From Oleispira sp963851095 (GTDB taxonomy: Bacteria > Pseudomonadota > Gammaproteobacteria > Pseudomonadales > Oceanobacteraceae), in the NCBI GenBank assembly GCA_963851095.1, contig CAWKOX010000006.1, positions 1 through 64,000 on the forward strand: a stretch of 64,000 bases of DNA, given 5' to 3'. The position numbers and the translations under genes were made by a program. Shown here one piece after another: positions 27,967-35,891 of this stretch. The notes under the pieces were generated by a model that saw nothing but the letters and a program-made list of their open reading frames with translations, did no database searches and was not told the origin of the DNA. Within the stretch, counting starts at the first letter, position 1; each line of letters starts with the position of its first letter.

Positions 27967-29532
27967 CTAAGTTATCTCTTGATGACGTTTTGGCCAGACC
28001 AAACTGAATTTTGCCCCACCTAAAACCTCATCTCGACTAACCATCGCACGACCACCGTGCCAATAAGTAATGCGACGCACAATGGACAACCCTAAACCAT
28101 ACCCCCCAGAACTGCGTGTACGACTATCATCTAAACGGGCAAAAGGGGTGAATACCCGATTCCATTCTTCTTCCGGAATACCAGGGCCATCATCAGCCAC
28201 ATCAACTCGACACGTATCCGCGCCGACTGAAAAAGTTACGACAACTTGGGATTTTGCATAACGGCAGGCATTACCAATTAGATTTTGAATGGCTCGATGC
28301 ATATAGCGGTATTCAACTTCTGCCTCGTGTTGCGAACCGACCGCACCGCCATAACGAACATCAACATGCTCAGGAGGACGTGCTTCATCAACCAGCTGTA
28401 ATATCAGCTCTTGAATATTGGTCAGTTCAAAGTCCAATAATGGGCCACCCTCTTCTAGTCGAGCATAGGTTAAAATCTCATCAATCAGCTCATCCAATTC
28501 TTGAATATCGGAATCCATCCCCGTGAGCTGCTTCATTACAAACGGATCATCCCCAGCGGTATCTTCAATGATCTGCACACCAAATCGGATGCGCGCTACC
28601 GGTGTACGAAGCTCATGAGATACAGCGCGCACCATTTCACGTTGCACACTAATAAGACGTTGAATGTGATCAGCCATCTGATTAAATGCTTGCCCTAAAC
28701 GACTCACCGGATCTGAACCACTAATCCCAACTCGCGCATTTAAGTGCCCTTGAGACAATCGGCTGGTCGCCTGCTCTAGCTTGCGCAGGCGCATTTCAAA
28801 AGAATTAACGACCCAATAAACCCCTAATCCCAATAACATAAAACCGGTTAGGGCGATGATTGTTATCCCCAAAAGGGTATAGCGCTTGAAAGCAAAAATA
28901 GGCCCCATTCGTATGGCTTGTTCTTTACCCGGTACCTTAATCAGCGCGTCGGCGCTATCACCACCAATGGCAATGCGCATCAACACATCACCGTATTGCA
29001 TCCGGCCCAAGTCACCTTTACTTAATTCAAAAGTGTCTAAAGGCAATAAACTTAATGAATAGCCGAAATGAGGCGATATTTTTTCGAGAAACGCTTCAAT
29101 AGTCAGTCCGCTGCGCTGCCAGTCTTCCAATAACAATTGGCCCGTCGCCTGAGCTTGCAGTTCGGTTACATTGCGGAGAGTTGTTTTAATTAAATAGCGT
29201 TCATCTAACACCGTGATCAGTTTCGCCTCATGACCAATATCATCGGAAAGAACCAATACTTCGTGGCGAGCCAGGCGACTCAATTGGTATTCATCCAACT
29301 GTGCTTTAGATCTACTAACAATATCAATTTGCGCATCAAATCGAGCTTCTAAATCACCCTGTTCAGTAATATCGTAGCGCAACCTTTGAGTGATGAGGTG
29401 CAAGCTGCCACGAACAACATTTTGATTAAATTGCGCGCCGCGAACATGATCAACCAACTGAAGTGCGGTCATACACAGTAAAACTACCAGTATTAATGCA
29501 CCTAATAAGCCGGAATAAACTCGAATAAAAAT
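27967..29532 (-). CDS. rstB: RstB-like sensor histidine kinase, predicted ATT start
   Basis: Inner-membrane histidine kinase. The C-terminal half has HAMP (about residues 210-262), the phospho-acceptor MVRAVSHELRTPVARIRFG, the N-box NLIGNACRYA and the G-boxes DDGPGIP and GYGLGLSIV. The first ATG (29472) leaves out the first membrane helix. Reading back in frame gives IFIRVYSGLLGALILVVLLC, a clear transmembrane segment. It begins with ATT at 29532, seven bases after a perfect AGGAG, and an in-frame TAA lies just upstream. No ATG, GTG or TTG is available there. The second helix is FKRYTLLGITIIALTGFMLL. It follows the rstA-like gene on the same strand. Confidence 0.85.
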   Translation of the reverse strand: MFIRVYSGLLGALILVVLLCMTALQLVDHVRGAQFNQNVVRGSLHLITQRLRYDITEQGDLEARFDAQIDIVSRSKAQLDEYQLSRLARHEVLVLSDDIGHEAKLITVLDERYLIKTTLRNVTELQAQATGQLLLEDWQRSGLTIEAFLEKISPHFGYSLSLLPLDTFELSKGDLGRMQYGDVLMRIAIGGDSADALIKVPGKEQAIRMGPIFAFKRYTLLGITIIALTGFMLLGLGVYWVVNSFEMRLRKLEQATSRLSQGHLNARVGISGSDPVSRLGQAFNQMADHIQRLISVQREMVRAVSHELRTPVARIRFGVQIIEDTAGDDPFVMKQLTGMDSDIQELDELIDEILTYARLEEGGPLLDFELTNIQELILQLVDEARPPEHVDVRYGGAVGSQHEAEVEYRYMHRAIQNLIGNACRYAKSQVVVTFSVGADTCRVDVADDGPGIPEEEWNRVFTPFARLDDSRTRSSGGYGLGLSIVRRITYWHGGRAMVSRDEVLGGAKFSLVWPKRHQEIT

Positions 29533-29564
29533 GTGCTTTCTCCTAAATTATTCAAGTAGAAATG

Positions 29565-29591
29565 AAACACCACTCAGAGTGAGTGGTGTTT
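29565..29591 (-). promoter_or_regulatory. Perfect hairpin between rstA and rstB
   Basis: AAACACCACTCA (29565-29576), three-base loop, TGAGTGGTGTTT (29580-29591): a 12-bp perfect stem in the 82-bp gap before the rstB start. The following minus-strand sequence (CATTTCTACTTG) is not a good T-run, so it is more likely an attenuator or RNA-stability element than a full terminator. Confidence 0.6.
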
Positions 29592-29614
29592 GAGGAGCAA
29601 CTTATTGCTCAAAG

Positions 29615-30355
29615 TTAAATCTCTTTCACAAAAAGATAGCCTTTACTGCGGACCGTCTTGATGCGTTTTGGATTGATTGGATCATCACCAACCTTGGGTC
29701 TAATTCTCGATACTCGAACATCGATCGAGCGATCTTGCCCATCGTATTCGATACCACGAAGCTGATGAAAAATTTCTTCCCGAGTCAAAATATGACCGGC
29801 ACTACTCGACAATAACCACAGTAAATCAAACTCAGCACTGGTTAAATCAATGCTATTGCCATCCAACCAAGCTTCACGCATTGAGCTATCAACGACTAAA
29901 TTACCAAATGTTAAGCGCTTGGCAGATCCTTCAGCTTGATCGTCTTTAGCCTCTGTTTTCTCTTTCATTCGGCGTAACAATGCACGAATTCTAGCCAATA
30001 ATACCCTTGGTCTTACTGGCTTAGCGACGTAATCATCAGCGCCCATTTCTAGCCCTAATACCTGATCAAGATCTTCGGTGCGAGCCGTTAACATCAGTAT
30101 TGGGCCACTATAGTGCGGCCTAACAATTCGACAAACGGCCAAACCATCTTCTCCTGGCAACATCAAATCCAGTACAACGAGGTCTGGCTGCTCGGTTTTA
30201 ATTCGCTCGATCGCGCGACTGCCATCACCTTCTATGGATACTTTGAGGCCATTGCTCTCTAAATAGTCCTTTGTCAGATTGGCTAATCGTTCGTCATCTT
30301 CAACAATCAAGATGCGCCAGTTTTCGTCCTGACCGTTACCATTTTTTAATTCCAC
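29615..30355 (-). CDS. rstA: RstA-like OmpR-family response regulator
   Basis: Two-domain regulator partnered with the kinase downstream. The receiver (residues about 15-125) has the acidic pair VEDDE and the phospho-acceptor Asp in DLVVLDLMLPGEDG, with Lys in DDYVAKP. The C-terminal winged helix carries LTSAEFDLLWLLSSSAGHILTREEI and DGQDRSIDVRVSRIRPKVGDDP. 246 residues. It is first gene of the operon; the divergent nrdA lies 540 bp away. The RstA assignment rests on overall pattern and partner; OmpR-family relatives such as CpxR are alternatives. Confidence 0.85.
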   Translation of the reverse strand: MELKNGNGQDENWRILIVEDDERLANLTKDYLESNGLKVSIEGDGSRAIERIKTEQPDLVVLDLMLPGEDGLAVCRIVRPHYSGPILMLTARTEDLDQVLGLEMGADDYVAKPVRPRVLLARIRALLRRMKEKTEAKDDQAEGSAKRLTFGNLVVDSSMREAWLDGNSIDLTSAEFDLLWLLSSSAGHILTREEIFHQLRGIEYDGQDRSIDVRVSRIRPKVGDDPINPKRIKTVRSKGYLFVKEI

Positions 30356-30568
30356 ACTATTTTCCTATCCAATTTTTTGAACTGCCGACTACTTGCTGTA
30401 TTTTTAACTGCCGTTATATTGAAAGGCTTAAGTATAACTTTAGACGCTTAATCAATGCTTTGCACTGACTTCCAATTTTTTCTGTTACAAATGAGAAAAA
30501 AGCAACCTTTACTAGGTTCTATTTTAGCGTATTTTGGATATTATTTGTGTCCACCGACTTTCCACAAG

Positions 30569-30577
30569 TTATCCACA
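30569..30577 (+). promoter_or_regulatory. DnaA box upstream of nrdA
   Basis: TTATCCACA, a perfect DnaA 9-mer, with a second weaker TTTCCACAA just before it (about 30559-30567). E. coli nrdAB is regulated by DnaA through upstream boxes, so the site is in a sensible place. The 540-bp gap 30356-30895 holds no gene; it contains this box, the NrdR-like sites and the nrdA promoter candidate. Confidence 0.6.
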
Positions 30578-30604
30578 AGCCGTTAATTTAAAGCAAACCC
30601 ACAA

Positions 30605-30652
30605 ACACTATATAGGGTGGTAAAGTCAACTCTACAACGCCACATCCTGTGT
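30605..30652 (+). promoter_or_regulatory. Pair of NrdR-box candidates
   Basis: ACACTATATAGGGTGG (30605-30620) and CCACATCCTGTGT (30640-30652) each resemble the NrdR consensus acaCwAtATaTwGtgt. Their cores are 32 bp apart, three helical turns, the spacing typical of paired NrdR boxes in enterobacteria. NrdR would repress ribonucleotide reductase when dATP is high. Confidence 0.6.
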
Positions 30653-30718
30653 TTTATAGAAATTTGAATACAATTCAAATATATCATAAATATAGTAGCC
30701 AAGATGCGCTGAAAAAGG

Positions 30719-30751
30719 TTGAAAGAGAGGACTATTCGCCATATCCTGTGT
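30719..30751 (+). promoter_or_regulatory. nrdA promoter candidate with third NrdR-like site
   Basis: TTGAAA (30719-30724), 17-bp spacer, TATCCT (30742-30747). The -10 lies inside CCATATCCTGTGT (30739-30751), which differs from the site at 30640 by one base. This arrangement would let NrdR block the promoter. The leader to nrdA would be about 140 nt. Confidence 0.5.
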
Positions 30752-30895
30752 CTCAGTTTAGAGCGTCACTAGAATTTATTCACTACACGCCATTTGCTAT
30801 AAAATCAATCTAAATACCAAATCTAAACGGCATTTAGTATTCCTTTTTTAGAGCAAAAAATTGATACAACAGGATTCCCAACAGGCAACCATATT

Positions 30896-33172
30896 ATGAA
30901 CAGCGCGCTATTTGTTACCAAACGAGACGGTCGCCAAGAAACCATCGATTTAGAGAAAATCCATAAAGTTGTCACTTGGGCAGCTGAAGGATTGAATAAC
31001 GTTTCGGTTTCTGAGGTCGAGTTAAAAGCTCACTTACAATTTTTTGATGGTATTACTACCTCAGAAATACACGAAACATTGATCAAAGCCGCTGCCGACT
31101 TAATCTCTGAAGAAACACCAGATTACCAATATTTAGCAGCACGCCTAAATATTTTCCATCTGCGTAAAAAAGCTTATGGCCAATTTGAGCCACCAAAGCT
31201 TTATGATCATGTGCAAAAAATGGTGGCTGATAACCGCTACGATAGTGATTTACTAAAAGATTATACCGCTGAAGAATTTACCGCGATGGACAACTTTCTT
31301 GTCCATGCTCGTGACATGGATTTCAGCTACGCGGCTGTAAAACAGCTTGAAGGGAAATACCTTGTACAAAACCGCGTTAGCGGCGACATCTACGAGAGTG
31401 CTCAATTTTTATACGTATTAATCGCGGCCTGCCTGTTCGCACAATACGATAAAGACCGTCGCTTAGACTTCATTAAACGTTTTTATGATGCTGTCTCTAA
31501 GTTCAAGATTTCGTTACCCACACCTATTATGGCGGGTGTACGTACACCAACGCGTCAGTTTAGCTCGTGCGTATTAATTGAAGCAGGCGATAGCCTAGAC
31601 TCCATTAACGCTGCGTCTAGCGCAATTGTTAAATACGTTTCTCAGCGTGCGGGCATTGGCATCAACGGCGGCCGCATTCGTGCATTAGGCAGCCCTATTC
31701 GTGGCGGTGAAGCTTTCCACACTGGCTGTATTCCTTTCTACAAGCACTTCCAGACAGCGGTTAAATCCTGCTCTCAAGGTGGTGTTCGTGGCGGCGCAGC
31801 AACGTTATTTTACCCATTATGGCACCTAGAAGTTGAATCACTACTGGTACTGAAGAATAACCGTGGTGTTGAAGAGAACCGTGTGCGTCACTTAGATTAC
31901 GGTGTTCAGCTAAACAAACTGATGTACGAGCGCTTGATCAAAAACCAAGATATCACCTTGTTCTCACCTTCTGATGTCCCTGGTTTATACGATGCGTTCT
32001 TTGCTGACCAAGATAAGTTCGACCGTTTATACAAGCAGTATGAACAAGATCCAAGCATTCGTAAAAACACCGTTAAAGCGGTTGATTTGTTCTCTACCCT
32101 AATGCAAGAGCGTGCCGGTACTGGCCGAATTTACATACAAAACGTTGACCACTGTAATACTCACAGCCCGTTCAATCCAGAAGTTGCACCGATTCGTCAA
32201 TCGAACTTGTGCTTAGAGATCGCTTTGCCGACTAAGCCATTACAAGATGTAAATGACGAAGAAGGTGAAATTGCATTGTGTACCCTAGCGGCCTTTAACT
32301 TGGGCACACTAGAAAATCTTGATGAACTAGAAGAGCTTTCTGATTTAGTCGTTCGAGCACTTGATAGCTTGTTGTCATACCAAGATTACCCGATGATTGC
32401 AGCACAAAAAGCCAGCTTAAATCGTCGTACGCTGGGTGTTGGTGTCATTAACTACGCGTATTACCTAGCCAAAAACGGTGTTAAATACTCCGACGGTAGC
32501 GCAAATGGTTTAACCCACCGTGCGTTTGAAGCGATTCAATACTACTTATTGCGTGCGTCTAACAAGCTGGCTCAAGAACAAGGCCCTTGTGAAGCCTTTG
32601 GCGAAACCACTTATGCCCAAGGTATCTTACCGATTGATACTTATAAGAGTGACGTCGATAAGTTCTGTGAAGAACCTTTGGCTTATGATTGGGAAACGTT
32701 ACGCGCCGATATTCAAAAAACAGGCCTACGCAACTCAACACTCACTGCATTAATGCCTTCTGAAACTTCGTCTCAGATCAGTAACGCGACCAACGGTATT
32801 GAACCACCACGCGGTTATATCAGCGTTAAGCAGTCGAAAGACGGTATTCTTAAGCAGGTTGTTCCTGAATTTGATCGTTTACGCAGAAACTATGAGCTGC
32901 TTTGGCAGATTCCAAATAACCAAGGTTATTTGCAGCTTGTCGGTATTATGCAGAAGTTTGTTGACCAAGCGATCTCAGCCAATACCAACTACGACCCATC
33001 ACGCTTTGAAGGTAATAAAGTGCCGATGCAAGTACTGCTGAAAGATCTATTAAGTGCTTATAAAAACGGCCTCAAGACGTTGTACTATCACAATACCCGT
33101 GATGGCATGTCTGACCCACAAGCACCAGAAATTGAAGACGATGGCTGTGAAGGCGGTGCATGTAAGATCTAA
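30896..33172 (+). CDS. nrdA: Ribonucleoside-diphosphate reductase class Ia, alpha subunit
   Basis: Catalytic and allosteric subunit that reduces ribonucleoside diphosphates to deoxy forms. The N-terminal ATP-cone (residues about 4-90, VTKRDGRQETIDLEKIHKVV) gives dATP inhibition. Active-site cysteines lie in FSSCVLIEAGD and SNLCLEIALP. The C-terminal redox tail DGCEGGACKI is intact. 758 residues against 761 in E. coli. It is the first gene of nrdA-nrdB-yfaE, with NrdR and DnaA site candidates upstream. Confidence 0.98.
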   Translation: MNSALFVTKRDGRQETIDLEKIHKVVTWAAEGLNNVSVSEVELKAHLQFFDGITTSEIHETLIKAAADLISEETPDYQYLAARLNIFHLRKKAYGQFEPPKLYDHVQKMVADNRYDSDLLKDYTAEEFTAMDNFLVHARDMDFSYAAVKQLEGKYLVQNRVSGDIYESAQFLYVLIAACLFAQYDKDRRLDFIKRFYDAVSKFKISLPTPIMAGVRTPTRQFSSCVLIEAGDSLDSINAASSAIVKYVSQRAGIGINGGRIRALGSPIRGGEAFHTGCIPFYKHFQTAVKSCSQGGVRGGAATLFYPLWHLEVESLLVLKNNRGVEENRVRHLDYGVQLNKLMYERLIKNQDITLFSPSDVPGLYDAFFADQDKFDRLYKQYEQDPSIRKNTVKAVDLFSTLMQERAGTGRIYIQNVDHCNTHSPFNPEVAPIRQSNLCLEIALPTKPLQDVNDEEGEIALCTLAAFNLGTLENLDELEELSDLVVRALDSLLSYQDYPMIAAQKASLNRRTLGVGVINYAYYLAKNGVKYSDGSANGLTHRAFEAIQYYLLRASNKLAQEQGPCEAFGETTYAQGILPIDTYKSDVDKFCEEPLAYDWETLRADIQKTGLRNSTLTALMPSETSSQISNATNGIEPPRGYISVKQSKDGILKQVVPEFDRLRRNYELLWQIPNNQGYLQLVGIMQKFVDQAISANTNYDPSRFEGNKVPMQVLLKDLLSAYKNGLKTLYYHNTRDGMSDPQAPEIEDDGCEGGACKI

Positions 33173-33215
33173 CGTTTAGATTTTACATGCCCTCAGACAC
33201 CTCATTGTCGTAAAG

Positions 33216-33251
33216 AATACGCTGACCCTAATGAAAATTATTCAGCGTATT
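33216..33251 (+). promoter_or_regulatory. Hairpin between nrdA and nrdB
   Basis: AATACGCTGA (33216-33225) pairs with TCAGCGTATT (33242-33251), 16-base loop, followed by TCTTTTATCCC. It sits in the 130-bp nrdA-nrdB gap and could act as a partial terminator or processing site that adjusts the subunit ratio. Confidence 0.55.
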
Positions 33252-33302
33252 TCTTTTATCCCTTAGTATTTTAATAACCGTTTTTTATAGTTGTAGCCAC
33301 TT

Positions 33303-34433
33303 ATGTCCTATACCACGTTTAACCAAAAAACTTTTGATACGTTAAAGCAACCAATGTTCTTTGGCGAAACAGTGAACGTTGCGCGCTACGACATTCAAAA
33401 ACATAAGATCTTTGAAAATCTAATCGAAAAGCAGTTGTCTTTTTTCTGGCGCCCAGAAGAAGTCGATCTTGCTAATGACCGTAAAGACTTCAACGATCTG
33501 CCCGATCATGAACAACACATTTTCTTGAGCAACCTAAAATACCAAACGCTTTTGGATTCTGTTCAGGGTCGCTCTCCAAACGTTGCCTTCTTGCCGATTG
33601 TATCGTTACCCGAGTTAGAAACGTGGATTGAGACGTGGTCTTTCAGTGAAACAATTCACAGCCGCAGCTATACGCACATTATGCGTAACGTTGTACCGAA
33701 TCCTGCTGAAGTATTTGATGATATTACTCGCAACGATTTCATTACTCGTCGCGCAGTGAGCGTTACAAAGTACTATGACGAATTAATCGAAAAATGCAGC
33801 TTTTATACACAGCTGGGTGAAGGTACTCATACGATTAACGGTAAAGTTGTTGATATTAACCTACGCGATTTAAAGCGTACTTTGTATCTAACCATGGTTT
33901 CAGTAAACGTATTAGAAGCCATTCGTTTCTACGTCAGCTTCGCTTGCTCTTTTGCTTTTGCCGAGCGTGCAAAAATGGAAGGCAACGCCAAAATCATTAA
34001 GCTAATTGCTCGTGATGAAGCTTTGCACCTAACCGGTACTCAGCACATTTTACAAATTATGGCCGCCGGTAAAGATGATCCGGAAATGGGTGAAATCGCC
34101 GCTACCTGTAAAGAAGAAGTTCGTGAGATTTTCTTAGACGCCGCCGAGCAAGAAAAAGAATGGGCAGGTTACTTATTCAAAGACGGCTCTATGATTGGCC
34201 TTAACCAGCAGATTTTGGCCCAGTACGTAGAATACATTACTGATCAGCGCATCGTTGCGATTGGCCTTCCACCGATCTTTAACGCTAAAAGCAACCCACT
34301 ACCGTGGATCAACTCTTGGTTGAACAGCGATAACGTTCAGGTAGCCCCACAAGAAGCTGAAATCAGCTCTTATTTGGTAGGTGCATTGGATAGCGCTGTT
34401 GATACTGATGATTTTGGCGATTTTGACCTGTAA
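33303..34433 (+). CDS. nrdB: Ribonucleoside-diphosphate reductase class Ia, beta subunit
   Basis: Di-iron tyrosyl-radical subunit paired with NrdA. Iron ligands and the radical site lie in WSFSETIHSRSYTHIMRN (radical Tyr in RSYTHI) and LIARDEALHLTGTQHIL. The C-terminal tail ends in an acidic stretch (DTDDFGDFDL) that docks on NrdA. 376 residues, the same as E. coli. It is followed after 3 bp by the ferredoxin gene that maintains its cofactor. Confidence 0.98.
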   Translation: MSYTTFNQKTFDTLKQPMFFGETVNVARYDIQKHKIFENLIEKQLSFFWRPEEVDLANDRKDFNDLPDHEQHIFLSNLKYQTLLDSVQGRSPNVAFLPIVSLPELETWIETWSFSETIHSRSYTHIMRNVVPNPAEVFDDITRNDFITRRAVSVTKYYDELIEKCSFYTQLGEGTHTINGKVVDINLRDLKRTLYLTMVSVNVLEAIRFYVSFACSFAFAERAKMEGNAKIIKLIARDEALHLTGTQHILQIMAAGKDDPEMGEIAATCKEEVREIFLDAAEQEKEWAGYLFKDGSMIGLNQQILAQYVEYITDQRIVAIGLPPIFNAKSNPLPWINSWLNSDNVQVAPQEAEISSYLVGALDSAVDTDDFGDFDL

Positions 34434-34436
34434 CAA

Positions 34437-34940
34437 ATGAATCAATCAAGCTCCAATCACACAAACCTTCAAGAAGATTTTCTTCTTGAAGGCTCTGCTT
34501 CTAGCCATGAAGAGCTCCGACACGAAGATTTTTCACTAGAAGCCGCCCCCTTCGATGATTCTCTAGGCAATCCCCTTGACGCTGAACCTGTGCAAGAAAG
34601 CTTATTACTCAATACTGAAGATTGCGAACAGCCTGAAGCCAGTGCTCAGATTGATCTGGAAGGTATGGATAAACCCTTACATGCCGTTTCTATTTGTCAT
34701 GACGCTAACCCTGTGAAAACCGTTAGTTTTCAGCATGCTAATACACTATTAGAATCATTAGAAGCGCAAGACGTTCCCGTTCATTACCAATGCCGTGAAG
34801 GTTACTGCGGTAGCTGCCGTACTCAATTATTAGAAGGCGAAGTTCATTATACCGAAGAGCCAATGGCTTGGATTAATGACGATGAAATTCTACCCTGCTG
34901 CTGCATCCCAAAAACGGCTATTCGAATCAAGCTTTCATAG
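34437..34940 (+). CDS. yfaE: YfaE-like 2Fe-2S ferredoxin with long acidic N-terminal extension
   Basis: Plant-type 2Fe-2S ferredoxin that in E. coli supplies electrons to regenerate the NrdB diferric-tyrosyl cofactor. Cluster cysteines are in YQCREGYCGSCRTQL and LPCCC. E. coli YfaE has about 84 residues; this frame has 167. Residues 1-78 are an acidic, low-complexity extension that repeats (E/H)EDFxLE (EDFLLEGSAS, EDFSLEAAPF). It begins 3 bp after nrdB with no obvious ribosome site, so it is probably translated by coupling. An internal ATG at codon 77 would give a normal-sized ferredoxin, with purines too close to serve as an ideal site. Confidence 0.88.
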   Translation: MNQSSSNHTNLQEDFLLEGSASSHEELRHEDFSLEAAPFDDSLGNPLDAEPVQESLLLNTEDCEQPEASAQIDLEGMDKPLHAVSICHDANPVKTVSFQHANTLLESLEAQDVPVHYQCREGYCGSCRTQLLEGEVHYTEEPMAWINDDEILPCCCIPKTAIRIKLS

Positions 34941-35014
34941 CTGACACAAATCAATACACCATTCTCTACTTGCCCTACTATCTATTAGTAAGTTTTATAT
35001 TAATGGAGATAAAT

Positions 35015-35293
35015 ATGGCTTTTTTATGTATCAACCCAAAAGTAGCGATGATTCGACTTCGCGCAGGTGAAGGTTTAGAAGAGCTAACAGGCGAGTTCTA
35101 CCTTAATCTCGACAAAGTTATTGAAATTCGCATGAAGCCTGTTCGTTCAGAACACGATGGCGACTTTTGCGCCGACGTGCTGATTATCTTACAAGATAAG
35201 ACACACGAATTTGTTTTCCGTAACAGCCCTGCTGGCAATAAAGCAAAACAAACATTAATAGGCTATTTAGCCGAGCAGTCTATTAATTGTTAG
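35015..35293 (+). CDS. Small conserved-looking protein of unknown function
   Basis: 92 residues starting at the ATG at 35015, which has GGAG eight bases upstream; the longer frame from 34970 has no such support. No signal peptide or membrane helix. The sequence (VAMIRLRAGEGLEELTGEFYLNLDKVIEIRM, EFVFRNSPAGNKAKQTLIGYL) suggests a small alpha/beta cytoplasmic protein. It lies between yfaE and bcp, 74 bp after the former. I recognise no family. Confidence 0.6.
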   Translation: MAFLCINPKVAMIRLRAGEGLEELTGEFYLNLDKVIEIRMKPVRSEHDGDFCADVLIILQDKTHEFVFRNSPAGNKAKQTLIGYLAEQSINC

Positions 35294-35388
35294 TAGTTAT
35301 TTTTTAAGCAAATATATGGCAAACTTAGGTGATTCTTTAATGCATGTTTTTATGTGTTTTTCGTATATTCATCATCTAGGTTGCCATT

Positions 35389-35862
35389 ATGAGTTTAACA
35401 TTTCCTCCTCTTGATCAAATAGCTCCACAATTCACCACAACTGATCAAAACGGCGAAGAAGTTTCTTTGGCCGATTTTAAAGGTAAAAAAGTCGTTCTGT
35501 ATTTTTATCCGAAAGCTTCAACACCAGGCTGCACCGTTCAAGCCTGCGGAATTCGCGATAATAAAGAGACTTTTGCAAAGGCCAATACCGTTGTTTTAGG
35601 CATTAGTCCAGATGCAACCAAACGCTTAACGAATTTCACCACCAAGCAAGAACTGAACTTCCCTCTGCTATCCGATGAAGATAACTCAATTGCTGAAAGC
35701 TATGGTGTTTGGGCATTGAAAAAATTCATGGGTAAAGAGTATGTTGGCATCCACCGTGTGACCTTCATTATTGATGAAGAAGGCATATTGCGCCACATAA
35801 TGGAAAAAGTTAAAACCAAAACTCACCACGACGATGTATTAAACATTATTAATACACTCTAG
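35389..35862 (+). CDS. bcp: Thioredoxin-dependent peroxiredoxin Bcp
   Basis: Atypical two-cysteine peroxiredoxin reducing hydroperoxides. The peroxidatic Cys48 lies in STPGCTVQACGIRD, with the candidate resolving Cys53 five residues on, as in E. coli Bcp. FYPKAS and GISPDATKRL are family landmarks. 157 residues. It is monocistronic by spacing (95 bp after the small upstream gene, 29 bp before the next). Confidence 0.95.
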   Translation: MSLTFPPLDQIAPQFTTTDQNGEEVSLADFKGKKVVLYFYPKASTPGCTVQACGIRDNKETFAKANTVVLGISPDATKRLTNFTTKQELNFPLLSDEDNSIAESYGVWALKKFMGKEYVGIHRVTFIIDEEGILRHIMEKVKTKTHHDDVLNIINTL

Positions 35863-35891
35863 TTTTTAAAACGGCAGCCGATAACGGCAGT

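Noticed and set aside
35877..35884. GCCGATAA, a perfect sigma-28 -10 element before the exported protein gene
   Set aside because: No -35 at the right distance, and the predicted start would leave almost no leader before the ATG at 35892.
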